Positions 52,423 through 61,850 of a stretch of DNA of 64,000 nt are shown here, in pieces. Source of the stretch: Paraburkholderia tuberum STM678. Lineage in GTDB: Bacteria; Pseudomonadota; Gammaproteobacteria; Burkholderiales; Burkholderiaceae. Every line of letters begins with the position of its first letter. Positions within the stretch are counted from its first letter, which is position 1. Below the pieces are notes generated by a model that did not search any database, had not been told where the DNA came from, and was given only the letters and a program-made list of their open reading frames with translations. The position numbers and the translations under genes are program-made. The stretch lies in NCBI RefSeq assembly GCF_902833905.1, contig NZ_CADFGP010000010.1, forward strand, positions 1 to 64,000, in the 5' to 3' direction.

Positions 52423-52703
52423 CAGGATAGCCAGCCGCGCAGCCGCGCGTGATCGAGAAAGCGATAGACGTCGGGTGCAAGTTCGGACGTGCCGAAAAGC
52501 CGTTCGAGTTCGACGATGATGTCGTCGAGCTCGTGTTCTCCGTCGCAACGCGCGAGGATCGCGCCGGCGCTAGTGTTGAGCTTCACCATCCCTTCGGGAT
52601 AGAGCAGCACGTAGGCGTCCTGCGCCGCTTCCCACTGCAGGCGGAAGACGCTCCGCAGCCGGGGGCGCAGCGGCACGCCGCTATCCGCGTCACGCGTGTT
52701 CAT
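52422..52703 (-). CDS. pqqD: PQQ biosynthesis peptide chaperone PqqD
   Basis: A 93-residue protein that presents the PqqA peptide to the radical-SAM enzyme PqqE. VPLRPRLRSVFRLQWEAAQD, YVLLYPEGMVKLNTSAGAIL and FLDHARLRGWLS are typical PqqD blocks. Its ATG at 52703 overlaps the stop of the pqqC remnant by four bases, as in intact pqq operons. No pqqE follows: downstream is the reductase remnant on the other strand. The gene is intact but stands alone. Confidence 0.85.
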   Translation of the reverse strand: MNTRDADSGVPLRPRLRSVFRLQWEAAQDAYVLLYPEGMVKLNTSAGAILARCDGEHELDDIIVELERLFGTSELAPDVYRFLDHARLRGWLS

Positions 52704-52802
52704 AGGGGCCAGGCCTTTTCGACCGCATCGAGGATCGACCAGAGAATTATCGAGTTTGAACCGCAGGATATCGAGCGCGCGCTGCTGCGCCTCGGGCGTG
52801 CC
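52700..52802 (-). pseudogene. pqqC: pqqC 3' remnant
   Basis: GTPEAQQRALDILRFKLD is the C-terminal block of PqqC. One base later, in a shifted frame, ILWSILDAVEKAWPL and a stop complete the PqqC tail, overlapping the pqqD start by four bases. So only the last 35 or so codons of pqqC are left, with a one-base frameshift. The rest of pqqC and all of pqqB, which belong between pqqA and here, are missing. Confidence 0.75.
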
Positions 52803-52864
52803 CGGCGTGGCGAGCGCCGCCCGCGGCGCCACTACGGCACTGCGGGCGGCATGCCGCAGCCCGC

Positions 52865-52939
52865 TCAGCGATTGGCGATATACATCGTGACTTCAAAGCC
52901 GAAACGCACCTCGGCGTACGACGGAGTGATCCATTGCAT
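52865..52939 (-). CDS. pqqA: PqqA, coenzyme PQQ precursor peptide
   Basis: A 24-residue peptide whose sequence contains the diagnostic Glu and Tyr in FGFEVTMYIANR; PqqE, PqqF and others turn those two side chains into pyrroloquinoline quinone. The ATG at 52939 has a GGAG site eight bases upstream. It is too short for automatic calls and was found by reading the minus strand. It is intact although the genes that should follow are largely deleted. Confidence 0.92.
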   Translation of the reverse strand: MQWITPSYAEVRFGFEVTMYIANR

Positions 52940-53242
52940 GGCATGTCTCCTTGTTTGCGATGGGACGGAAGAACCGCACTCGATGCGCGGCCGTTCCCTT
53001 CAAAGCAAAGGACATGCCGATGTCGCCCCGCGAGGCTCGTTTGGCTCGCGCACAAGCCTTCGCCTGCGTATGGGCACCGACATCGTCAATTCGCTGACGT
53101 AAGCGGGACAAACGCGTCGCCATACGACGCGTTCGGGAGATGGGCAGTGTTGATTTTTGGAGCACCACTGCTGCGGGACGCAACAACGGTGTGACAGCAC
53201 GTGGGCGAAACAGAAGTGCTGATGAAAGCGGCGCGGCGGGGC
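52940..53242. other. pqqA upstream region, no gene
   Basis: About 300 bases between pqqA and the end of the regulator gene, all read leftward. It must hold the pqqA promoter. I see no clear sigma54 or sigma70 motif pair and no convincing gene. Confidence 0.45.
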
Positions 53243-55228
<1,986 letters not shown>

Positions 55229-55495
55229 TGTCTCCCTCCTGGAAAGCCTTGTACCTTGCCGGACTTTTCTCCGTCCTCTTAAGCAAGCTCCGGGCCATCC
55301 ATTTCAGCGACAGCTTCGCCCGCGATCCTGGCGTCGCGCTCGACCCGAGCATGCGCGCCAGCGCTGCAACTGTCCTGTTTCTCAACACTCCATCGCCCGG
55401 CGTTGTACCGGGATGCAACACATGGAGCGCTCTACGCGCGATATGTGCCACCGCCCGTTTCAGGCGTGCCGCCCTTTCGGACTCGCCCACAAAAA

Positions 55496-55511
55496 TGGCA
55501 TGTGACTTGCA
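55496..55511 (+). promoter_or_regulatory. Sigma54 (-24/-12) promoter of the alcohol dehydrogenase operon
   Basis: TGGCAT-GTGAC-TTGCA matches the -24 TGGCAC / -12 TTGCA consensus with correct spacing (GG to GC ten bases), 86 bases before the dehydrogenase ATG. The gene for a sigma54 activator is divergent. The region 55340-55420 contains TGTTTCTCAACA and GATGCAACACAT, possible activator sites. Confidence 0.78.
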
Positions 55512-55596
55512 GTAACGGCACCGCAACCGGATCGACACGGAACACAGGGGCGACGCCTCTGCCGGCACTGCATCGACAAACACTCAGGAGACGACC

Positions 55597-57324
55597 ATGA
55601 AGAACCGTTCGCCCGCCGTAGGCCGGCCGGCTGTCCTTGGAGCGAGCATCGCGATCGCGATGGCACTGAACGTGGCTCCGGTGCACGCCGCCCCGGACTA
55701 CCCCGCCGTGACCTACGAGCGCCTCGCTCAAGCACAGAGCGACCCAGGCTGGCTCACCTACTACCGCAGCTATAGCGGCCAGTCACATTCGCCACTGAAG
55801 CAGATCGATGCATCGAATGTCGCCGGGCTCAAGGAGGCCTGGAGCTATCAGTTCCCCGCGGAACTCAAGCAAGGCTTCGAAGCAACCCCGATCGTCAACG
55901 GCGGCTACCTTTTCGTCAGCACGCCGAAAGACAACGTCTATGCATTCGATGTCAAGAGCGGCACGAAGCTCTGGAAATACGAGCCGAAGCTCGGCGCGGA
56001 ATCGTTCAGGACCGCATGCTGCGACGTAGTGAATCGCGGCGTCGCGCTGTATGGCAAGAACGTCTACGTGGCCATGCTGAGCGGCGAGGTAGCCGCGATC
56101 GACGCGCAGAGCGGCAATGTCGTGTGGAAGAAGCAGATGTTCGAACCGGGTCTCGGCTACGCGTTCTCGCTCGCGCCGCTCGCGCTCGACGGCGCGATCG
56201 TGGTCGGTACATCAGGCGGCGAGTATGGGATTCGCGGCTATATCGCCGCACTCGATCCCGACGACGGCTCGATCATCTGGAAGCGCTATACGATCCCGAA
56301 TGCCGGCGACAAGGGCGGCGATACGTGGCCCGACGGCATGCAGGAACATGGCGGCGGCGCGGCGTGGCTGACCGGCACCTACGACGCCGCCACGCGGACG
56401 CTGTACTGGGGCGTCGGCAATCCGGGACCGTGGCTCGCCGCGCTGCGTCCCGGCGACAATCTGTACTCCGATTCCCTGCTCGCGCTCGATCCGAAGAACG
56501 GCGACCTGAAGTGGCACTATCAGTACACGAGTAACGACACGTGGGACTACGACGGCGTCAACACGCCGGTTCTTGCCAACATCAGCTACAAGGGCAAGCA
56601 GTATGACGCCATCATCCATGCCGACCGCAACGGCTTCTTCCACGCGATCGACCGCAAGACCGGCAAGCTGATCTACGCCGAGCCGTTCGTCAAGGCGCTG
56701 TCGGTGACGGGCTATACCGCCGACGGCAAACCAGTTCAGGACGCCAGCCGGTTTCCCAAGGCCGGCACGACGATCAACACCTGTCCGAGCTTTCTCGGCG
56801 GCAAGAACTGGTGGTCGACTTCCTACGATCCCGAGCGGCACATCGCGGTGGTGCCCTCGCTGCATGCGTGCATGAGCCTGTCCGGCAAGTCGGTCAGCTA
56901 CATGGAGGGTCTGCCCTACCTCGGCGAAGGCTTCGAGATCCAGCCTGAACCGGGCAGCCAGGGTTATGGCGAGCTTCAGGCCATCGATGTCAATACGGGC
57001 AAGAAGCTGTGGGGTCACTGGACCAGGATGCCCTGGAACGGTGGCGTCGCCACCACGGCCAGCGGCCTCGCCTTCAGCGGCTCGCTCGACGGCCATCTGT
57101 ACGCGTTCGACGTGACGACGGGCAAGGTGCTGTGGGAGAGCCCGCAACTCGCGAGCGGCATCGTCGCGCAACCTTCCGTGTTCGAAGTCGACGGCAAGGA
57201 ATACGTGGCCGTGCTCGCGGGCTACGGCGGTGCGAATCCGATCTGGGGCGGCCCGATGGCCGACGTCGCGAAGGACGTTCCGCGCGGCGGCACGCTGTAC
57301 GTGTTCGCGCTCGATCGCAGCTAG
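55597..57324 (+). CDS. PQQ-dependent alcohol dehydrogenase (quinoprotein), lanthanide-type signature
   Basis: A 575-residue periplasmic eight-bladed propeller enzyme that oxidises alcohols with PQQ. It has a signal peptide (ends VAPVHAA), the vicinal disulfide Cys141-Cys142 (TACCDV) and tryptophan-docking repeats such as DVKSGTKLWKYEP and DVTTGKVLWESPQ. The catalytic Asp is D317 in NDTWDYDGVN, and D319 two residues on is the extra acidic residue linked to lanthanide (XoxF/PedH/ExaF-like) rather than calcium enzymes. It has no fused haem domain. It is transcribed from a sigma54 promoter and followed by its likely electron acceptors. Lanthanide use is inferred from this one residue. Confidence 0.9.
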   Translation: MKNRSPAVGRPAVLGASIAIAMALNVAPVHAAPDYPAVTYERLAQAQSDPGWLTYYRSYSGQSHSPLKQIDASNVAGLKEAWSYQFPAELKQGFEATPIVNGGYLFVSTPKDNVYAFDVKSGTKLWKYEPKLGAESFRTACCDVVNRGVALYGKNVYVAMLSGEVAAIDAQSGNVVWKKQMFEPGLGYAFSLAPLALDGAIVVGTSGGEYGIRGYIAALDPDDGSIIWKRYTIPNAGDKGGDTWPDGMQEHGGGAAWLTGTYDAATRTLYWGVGNPGPWLAALRPGDNLYSDSLLALDPKNGDLKWHYQYTSNDTWDYDGVNTPVLANISYKGKQYDAIIHADRNGFFHAIDRKTGKLIYAEPFVKALSVTGYTADGKPVQDASRFPKAGTTINTCPSFLGGKNWWSTSYDPERHIAVVPSLHACMSLSGKSVSYMEGLPYLGEGFEIQPEPGSQGYGELQAIDVNTGKKLWGHWTRMPWNGGVATTASGLAFSGSLDGHLYAFDVTTGKVLWESPQLASGIVAQPSVFEVDGKEYVAVLAGYGGANPIWGGPMADVAKDVPRGGTLYVFALDRS

Positions 57325-57440
57325 GCGCAGCCACCGCACCCGCATCGTTCTGCCCATCCGGCCTTCGCAGCCGCATCTTTCCGCGCCCGCACGCAGCCCA
57401 TGCGGGCGCGGTGTTCCCGCCATCACAGGAACGCACCATC

Positions 57441-58712
57441 ATGAACATTCGATTCACTCACCTTGCTCTCGCCGGCGCGCTCGTCGCCGGCGCCGCACAT
57501 GTTGCCGCCCAGGCGGCCGCGCGGACGTCTTCCAGCGTCCGCGTGTGCACGATGCCCGGCAGCCCTTCGGCCGAACTGGACAAGTCCGTTGCACGCGCGG
57601 TGTTGAGCGCGGCGGGCATTACCGCGACATTCGCGCCGCGCGGCATCGACGACGACGGCGGCGACGACGGCATCTCCGCTCGCGAGCTCTCGACATCGCT
57701 GCAGCGCAACTGCGACGTGATCGCGGGCTTTCCACGTTCGAGCGTGGCCGACGGCTCCGACTCGCACCTGCTCTTTTCCGGGAGCTATCTGCACTCCGGT
57801 TACGTCAGCGTCACGCTGCGCGGCGGCCATGCGGCCAACACCTCCGTCGCGGCGCCGGACAGCAAGATCACCATTGCCGCCACCTGGTCGAGCCCGTCGC
57901 AACTGATCGCGGTCCAGCAGAAGAACGCGCGCTTCGATCTGGAAACCACCTCCGCGCTGACCGTCGACGCCCTCGCGAAAGGGCGCGCCCAGCGCGCGAT
58001 CGTCTGGTACCCGGCCGTGGTGGCGTATCGGCATGCGCACCCGCAGCAGCACTTCGACGTCGCCGTCGCCGAGTCGCCCTATGCCGACTGGAATCTGGTG
58101 TTCGCGTCGGGGCCCGACACGCAGCCGCTGCAAAAGCGCATCGATGACGCGCTCACGCGTCTGCGCAGCGATGGCCGGCTCGCAGCGCTCACGCGCAACT
58201 GGGCGCTGCCAACCACCCTCGCGAGCGATTCGGCGACCGCGGCCAGCACTCACGCGAATCTCGCGCGCTATCTCGACGGCCCGACCCAGGCGTCGCCGCG
58301 TGCGGACCTATGGCGCGTGGGCGGCATGCCCGCCGCCGGCGGCTTCATCAAGGTTGCGGCGACGACCGAGACACCGTCGTTCGATCACGATCAGGTCACC
58401 CACGGTGAACATCTGTATGCCGATTCGTGTGCGAAATGCCACGGCGAGAAACTCGAAGGCAACACCGCGCCGTCGTTGATCGGACCGGCCTTCGCGCCAG
58501 CGGCGAACTCGCATCTGACGATCGGCGGCATTTACCAGTACATGTCGACCAACATGCCCGCGGATCATCCCGGCAAGATGAGCGACGAGGAGTACGCCGA
58601 TCTGATGGCCTTCCTGCTCTATACGAATGGCTACGACACCGGCAGCGCGAAGCTGACCGCGCAAGCCGCGCAATCCTCGACCACCCCGCTGAACGCCGGA
58701 CCGCGCCACTAA
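57441..58712 (+). CDS. Fusion of MxaJ/XoxJ-like periplasmic binding domain and c-type cytochrome
   Basis: A 423-residue exported protein (signal peptide ending AAQAA). Residues about 30-250 form a solute-binding fold of the quinoprotein-associated type (VRVCTMPGSPSAELDKSVAR, FPRSSVADGSDSHLLFSGSY, VALLAK-like blocks replaced by TVDALAKGRAQRAIVWYPAV). Residues about 315-410 are a class I cytochrome c with C330-A-K-C333-H334 and a Met ligand near STNMPADH. In related systems the binding protein and cytochrome are separate genes. The fusion would hold the electron acceptor next to a dehydrogenase-docking domain (inference). The ATG at 57441 is preceded by AGGAA. Confidence 0.84.
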   Translation: MNIRFTHLALAGALVAGAAHVAAQAAARTSSSVRVCTMPGSPSAELDKSVARAVLSAAGITATFAPRGIDDDGGDDGISARELSTSLQRNCDVIAGFPRSSVADGSDSHLLFSGSYLHSGYVSVTLRGGHAANTSVAAPDSKITIAATWSSPSQLIAVQQKNARFDLETTSALTVDALAKGRAQRAIVWYPAVVAYRHAHPQQHFDVAVAESPYADWNLVFASGPDTQPLQKRIDDALTRLRSDGRLAALTRNWALPTTLASDSATAASTHANLARYLDGPTQASPRADLWRVGGMPAAGGFIKVAATTETPSFDHDQVTHGEHLYADSCAKCHGEKLEGNTAPSLIGPAFAPAANSHLTIGGIYQYMSTNMPADHPGKMSDEEYADLMAFLLYTNGYDTGSAKLTAQAAQSSTTPLNAGPRH

Positions 58713-58798
58713 CAGGTTGCTTCGCACCGCATTACGACGCCACGCCGCTTCAATCGAATGCGGCATGGACGACTCATTTCTTTTCTCAGGGCATCACC

Positions 58799-59113
58799 AT
58801 GGTCTCTCACAACCGCAGACACTTCATTCTTCAGGCCGCGGGCCTGTGTGCCGCGCTCGCCAGCGCCGAGCTCGCGTTAGCCGCGCCGCCCGCCGTCGAT
58901 GAAAACGACGCCGCGGCCAGCTCGCTCGGCTATCGTGCGAAAGCGGGCAGCGTCGACGCCGCGAAGTTCCCCAAGTACCACGCGGGCCAGACCTGCGCGA
59001 ACTGCCGTTTCTATACCGGCGCAGCGGGCGACTCCGCCGGACCGTGCCCGATGTTCCCGGGCAAATCCGTTTCGGCCGACGGCTGGTGCAACGTCTATGC
59101 GCCACGCGTTTGA
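58799..59113 (+). CDS. High-potential iron-sulfur protein (HiPIP)
   Basis: A 104-residue periplasmic electron carrier. A twin-arginine-type leader (NRRHFILQAAG ... ALAAP) precedes the mature domain, with Cys at 66, 69, 83 and 97 (TCANCRFYTG, GPCPMFPG, DGWCNVYAPR) binding one 4Fe-4S cluster. This spacing is that of HiPIPs. As third gene after a PQQ dehydrogenase and a cytochrome fusion, it probably carries electrons to the terminal oxidases. Confidence 0.9.
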   Translation: MVSHNRRHFILQAAGLCAALASAELALAAPPAVDENDAAASSLGYRAKAGSVDAAKFPKYHAGQTCANCRFYTGAAGDSAGPCPMFPGKSVSADGWCNVYAPRV

Positions 59114-59174
59114 GCGCTGGTCCGTGGGTGCGCCGCCAAGCGGCGCACGCGCGATGGCCGCGGCCGATGCCGTG

Positions 59175-59529
59175 ATCGGTCCGTCGGACGGGGGACGCGT
59201 CGGCCCCCCTTCAGGCGCTGATCGAACTCGGCCTCACGCGCGGCTTTCTCACCCGCGGCGACATCGTCGACGCCCTCCCGCAGCACGCAGCCGACGGCGC
59301 GCAAATCACCGCGGCAACGGTGACGCTGCGCGAGTTGGGCATCGCCGTGCGCGAAGCCGCCGCTACGCAGGCGGCACGGACGCCCGAACGGCATTTCGCG
59401 AACGCCAACGCCGTGCCGGGCGCGCCCGTCGATCCGCTCGTGGGCCACACGAGCGATCCGGTGAAACCGTACCTGCGCGAAATGGGAACGAGACCGCTGC
59501 TCGAGCGCCTCGGACGCGCGGCACATTAA
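59175..59529 (+). pseudogene. Fragment of an RpoD-type sigma factor (regions 1.1 and 1.2)
   Basis: The frame reads LQALIELGLTRGFLTRGDIV, then ITAATVTLRELGIAVREAA and DPVKPYLREMGTRPLLER. This is the order of sigma70 region 1.1 (compare LKxLIxLGKERGYLTxxEI) and region 1.2 (DPVRMYMREMGTVxLL). No start codon is in frame after the TGA near 59172, and the protein ends in LGRAAH and a stop where region 2 should begin. It is therefore a dead fragment of about 115 codons, probably left by recombination from a paralogous rpoD. Confidence 0.72.
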
Positions 59530-59621
59530 GCGCGAACGTCCGGTCGGATGATGCTGCGTCGCAGCCGCGGCGGTGTCGTCCATCGTCTCGACTCCCGTTT
59601 CCCTCTATCCGGAACAACAAC

Positions 59622-59832
59622 ATGAAATTCGAAGGCATCTACACCCCTGCTATCACGCCGTTGACCGCGCAAGGGCAAATCGACAAGACGCCCTTTGCCG
59701 ACGTGCTCGACGCTGATCGCGGCCGGCCGGATGAGCGTGTCGATGGGCCGCGAGTACTTCGAGACGGTCTGCCATGCATCGAAGATCAGGACGATGCTCT
59801 GCCAGGCTACGGTCCGTTATACGTATGCTTAG
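59622..59832 (+). pseudogene. DapA-family (dihydrodipicolinate synthase/KDG dehydratase-like) gene remnant
   Basis: ATG 59622 begins MKFEGIYTPAITPLTAQGQI and DKTPFADVLD, the family N-terminus. After about 59710 the match continues one base out of frame (TLIAAG), then jumps to GRMSVSMGREYFETVCHASK and a TAG at 59830-59832. Most of the barrel, including the catalytic Lys and Tyr, is gone. The later segment is only a guess as part of the same gene. Confidence 0.6.
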
Positions 59833-59874
59833 GCTCCCGAGCTAACACTGGATCACTTGAACCGGAGAAGATCC

Positions 59875-60240
59875 ATGTCGACTCCCTGGATGGGACGCTG
59901 CCTGTGCGGCGCGGTGCAATACGAAGCTCGCGGTGAGTCACTTGCGCAACTCATCTGCCATTGCAGGGATCGTCGGCGTGCTTCCGGCTCCGCGGGTTTG
60001 CCGGTCGTCGTAGTAAGAGCCGCCGGCTTTTCGTTCAAAGGCGAAATCAGGCCTCATACGAAGATCGAATGCGATCATCTATCGCGGCCCTGTGATTACC
60101 CACGAGGTAGCGCGAACGGCGATGTGACGTACATGCGCGACGGCGCCGCGTTGCTCGTCGACGAGGGATCGTCATTGCGCATGTGGGAGACGGATACCGG
60201 CCTGCGTGCGGAGCGCTTGCGCGCCAAGTACTTTCCCCTT
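59875..60240 (+). pseudogene. GFA-family (glutathione-dependent formaldehyde-activating-like) gene, decayed
   Basis: The first 65 residues match the GFA fold (GRCLCGAVQYEARGESLAQL, ICHCRDRRRASGSAG, VRAAGFSFKGEIRPHTKI). The second zinc knuckle is damaged: the usual CHCxxC reads CHCRDR, and the later CPxCG pair is missing because the frame continues into unrelated sequence. The open frame runs into the opposite-strand mazF gene. An intact GFA family member lies at 61046-61453. Confidence 0.65.
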
Positions 60241-60560
60241 CATTCAGCGAACACTTCCTGCAACGTTCTCAGGGTGTCCATCAAAGTATTCCCGGCAACA
60301 AAACCCTCTTTCTTGACCAGCCGCACCTTATCAACGGTGCGAATTTGGTCTAGCAAAATCAATCCTTGCTTTCGCTTGAAAGTCACCGGCACGCGGAAGG
60401 GCGCGGGGCGGCCCTTCGAGGTCATCGGGGCGACAATGACCGTGCGAAGGTGATCGTGCAGTTCAGGCGGAGAGACTACGACGCAAGGACGTGTCTTTTG
60501 GATTTCGCTACCTAACGTCGGATCGAGAGCGACTAGCCAAACCTCGCCGCGCACTACCAC
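60240..60560 (-). CDS. mazF: MazF/PemK-family mRNA interferase toxin
   Basis: A 106-residue toxin. RGEVWLVALDPTLGSEIQKT, RPCVVVSPPELHD and VIVAPMTSKGRPAPFRVPV, then LILLDQIRTVDKVRLVK, are the family's conserved blocks, including the catalytic Arg and Thr/Ser in the RPCVVVSP and MTSK parts. It overlaps the antitoxin gene by seven bases, as usual for the operon. It would cleave mRNA when the labile antitoxin is lost. Confidence 0.92.
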   Translation of the reverse strand: MVVRGEVWLVALDPTLGSEIQKTRPCVVVSPPELHDHLRTVIVAPMTSKGRPAPFRVPVTFKRKQGLILLDQIRTVDKVRLVKKEGFVAGNTLMDTLRTLQEVFAE

Positions 60561-60802
60561 GTTATCTCCGCATCACCTGCGTTGCCGAACTCACCCATCA
60601 CCAGTGCGTCGTCGCCGGTTTCCGCAACCCGTTTGCTTGCAACGGCCCAGCCTTCGCGCACAGCTTTCTGCGGACGACGAATTACTAGCGCGTCGTTCTC
60701 GACTTCCATGTCTACCTCATCCTCTAAACCAAGCTGGGCAAGTATCGGCTTGGGGATCAACACCCCTTGCGAGTTGCCCATTTTGCGAATCGTCGTTTTC
60801 AT
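60554..60802 (-). CDS. mazE: MazE/AbrB-type antitoxin
   Basis: An 82-residue protein with an N-terminal SpoVT/AbrB swapped-hairpin DNA-binding domain (TTIRKMGNSQGVLIPKPILA, LGLEDEVDMEVENDALVI) and a C-terminal tail that would wrap the toxin (GEFGNAGDAEITW). The start at 60802 is followed upstream by AT-rich repeats that look like its operator. It is first in the operon with the toxin. Confidence 0.92.
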   Translation of the reverse strand: MKTTIRKMGNSQGVLIPKPILAQLGLEDEVDMEVENDALVIRRPQKAVREGWAVASKRVAETGDDALVMGEFGNAGDAEITW

Positions 60803-60835
60803 GGCTATACCGTATATACAATGTTATACCCAGCT
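60803..60835 (-). promoter_or_regulatory. mazEF promoter/operator with TATAC repeats
   Basis: Right before the antitoxin ATG the plus strand reads CTATACCGTATATACAATG then TTATACC, that is three TATAC units with palindromic character (GTATATAC). AbrB-type antitoxins bind such AT-rich repeats for autorepression. No mapped sites; pattern only. Confidence 0.5.
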
Positions 60836-61045
60836 AATGCAAGGTAAACACAATGTTATTACATTTTTCGAGATTTTGAAATGAATCCAGCGCGCGCTCA
60901 GTCGTACAACGCGTCAAAGCCCGCTATCGCCTCGCGGCGATCTTTCAAGCCCGAGTTCGCCCAGTTCACGTCCGAACGCCATCAACTGGACGCCCACCAG
61001 CCAGACATGCCTCACCATCCGCGCAGAGCGCCCTGACCGGCGCAA

Positions 61046-61453
61046 TCAAAGCTGCCGCGTTTCCGAAGGCGGATTGCCCCAGTCGTTGTGCAGGCCATTC
61101 CGATAGGTCACCGGCGCATTCAGCGCCGCATCGAGATCGAGTTCATCGAGGCACATGATGTTCACGTTGATATACGGATACCCTGTGCCGTTTGGCATAT
61201 CGATGCGATCGAATACGTGGACCCCGCAGCGTGTGCAGAACGGGTGATGCGCGACCGCATTGTGCCCCTGATATTCGCTGAGCGCGGCTTCATCCGAAAG
61301 AAGGCGAAAATCTTCCCGGCGAACCTGCACGTGCCAGAATCGCAGCCTGCTGCAGTAGCTGCAATTGCACTTCGACGTGCCCTCGTCGAAATCGATGCGA
61401 GCCTCGAACTTCACGAATTGGCAATGGCAACTTCCGAGGTACGTGCGCAACAT
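61046..61453 (-). CDS. GFA-family zinc protein (S-(hydroxymethyl)glutathione synthase-like)
   Basis: A 135-residue single-domain protein with two zinc sites: GSCHCQFVKFEA, KCNCSYCSRLR and HHPFCTRCGVHVFDR hold all expected Cys residues. DELDLDAALNAPVTYRNGLH is typical of the family end. The family was named for glutathione-dependent formaldehyde activation, but most members are of unknown reaction. It stands alone; it is a complete relative of the decayed copy at 59875. Confidence 0.85.
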   Translation of the reverse strand: MLRTYLGSCHCQFVKFEARIDFDEGTSKCNCSYCSRLRFWHVQVRREDFRLLSDEAALSEYQGHNAVAHHPFCTRCGVHVFDRIDMPNGTGYPYINVNIMCLDELDLDAALNAPVTYRNGLHNDWGNPPSETRQL

Positions 61454-61483
61454 GGGGTTCTCCGGGGTTGAGGGCCGCTGCCA

Positions 61484-61768
61484 TTATGGACGGCACGACT
61501 TCGCGCTGCCAATGCACGAGCCGTCGCATCCCTCGCAGTAATGGCGGTCGCGCACCGCGCGATCCACGCGCCAGACGTTCGCCGCAACCGGCGCCGCCGT
61601 CCCCGCCGAGCGTCCGTTTTCCCGCGCATGAAACGTCGGCTCGCCCGCCTTGCCGCGGCGAATCGCTTCATCGATGTCCGGCTCGCCGAACACCGCTTTC
61701 AGTTCGGCCACGAACGCCGCGATCTCCGGCATCGGATGCCCGGCTGGCTTGCGCACTCGCATGTCCAT
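61484..61768 (-). CDS. Conserved small protein divergent from imuA
   Basis: A 94-residue soluble protein (HPMPEIAAFVAELKAVFGEP, DIDEAIRRGKAGEPTFHARE, then HYCEGCDGSCIGSAKSC near the end). The C-terminal Cys cluster C-x2-C-x3-C could bind metal. I recognise it only as a conserved hypothetical. Its start lies 54 bases from the LexA box, so it might share SOS control with imuA. Confidence 0.65.
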   Translation of the reverse strand: MDMRVRKPAGHPMPEIAAFVAELKAVFGEPDIDEAIRRGKAGEPTFHARENGRSAGTAAPVAANVWRVDRAVRDRHYCEGCDGSCIGSAKSCRP

Positions 61769-61822
61769 GAACCCGCCCCCAAAAAAGTGCCTGTTCGCTA
61801 TCTCATAAAACCATGTAGGATA

Positions 61823-61838
61823 CTGTATATCCATACAG
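61823..61838. promoter_or_regulatory. LexA-binding SOS box
   Basis: CTGTATATCCATACAG matches CTG(TA)5CAG with both CTG/CAG ends and 14 of 16 positions. It lies 12 bases before the imuA start and between divergent genes, so LexA would block the imuA-imuB-dnaE2 promoter. Confidence 0.85.
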
Positions 61839-61850
61839 GTATTTTCGCAA

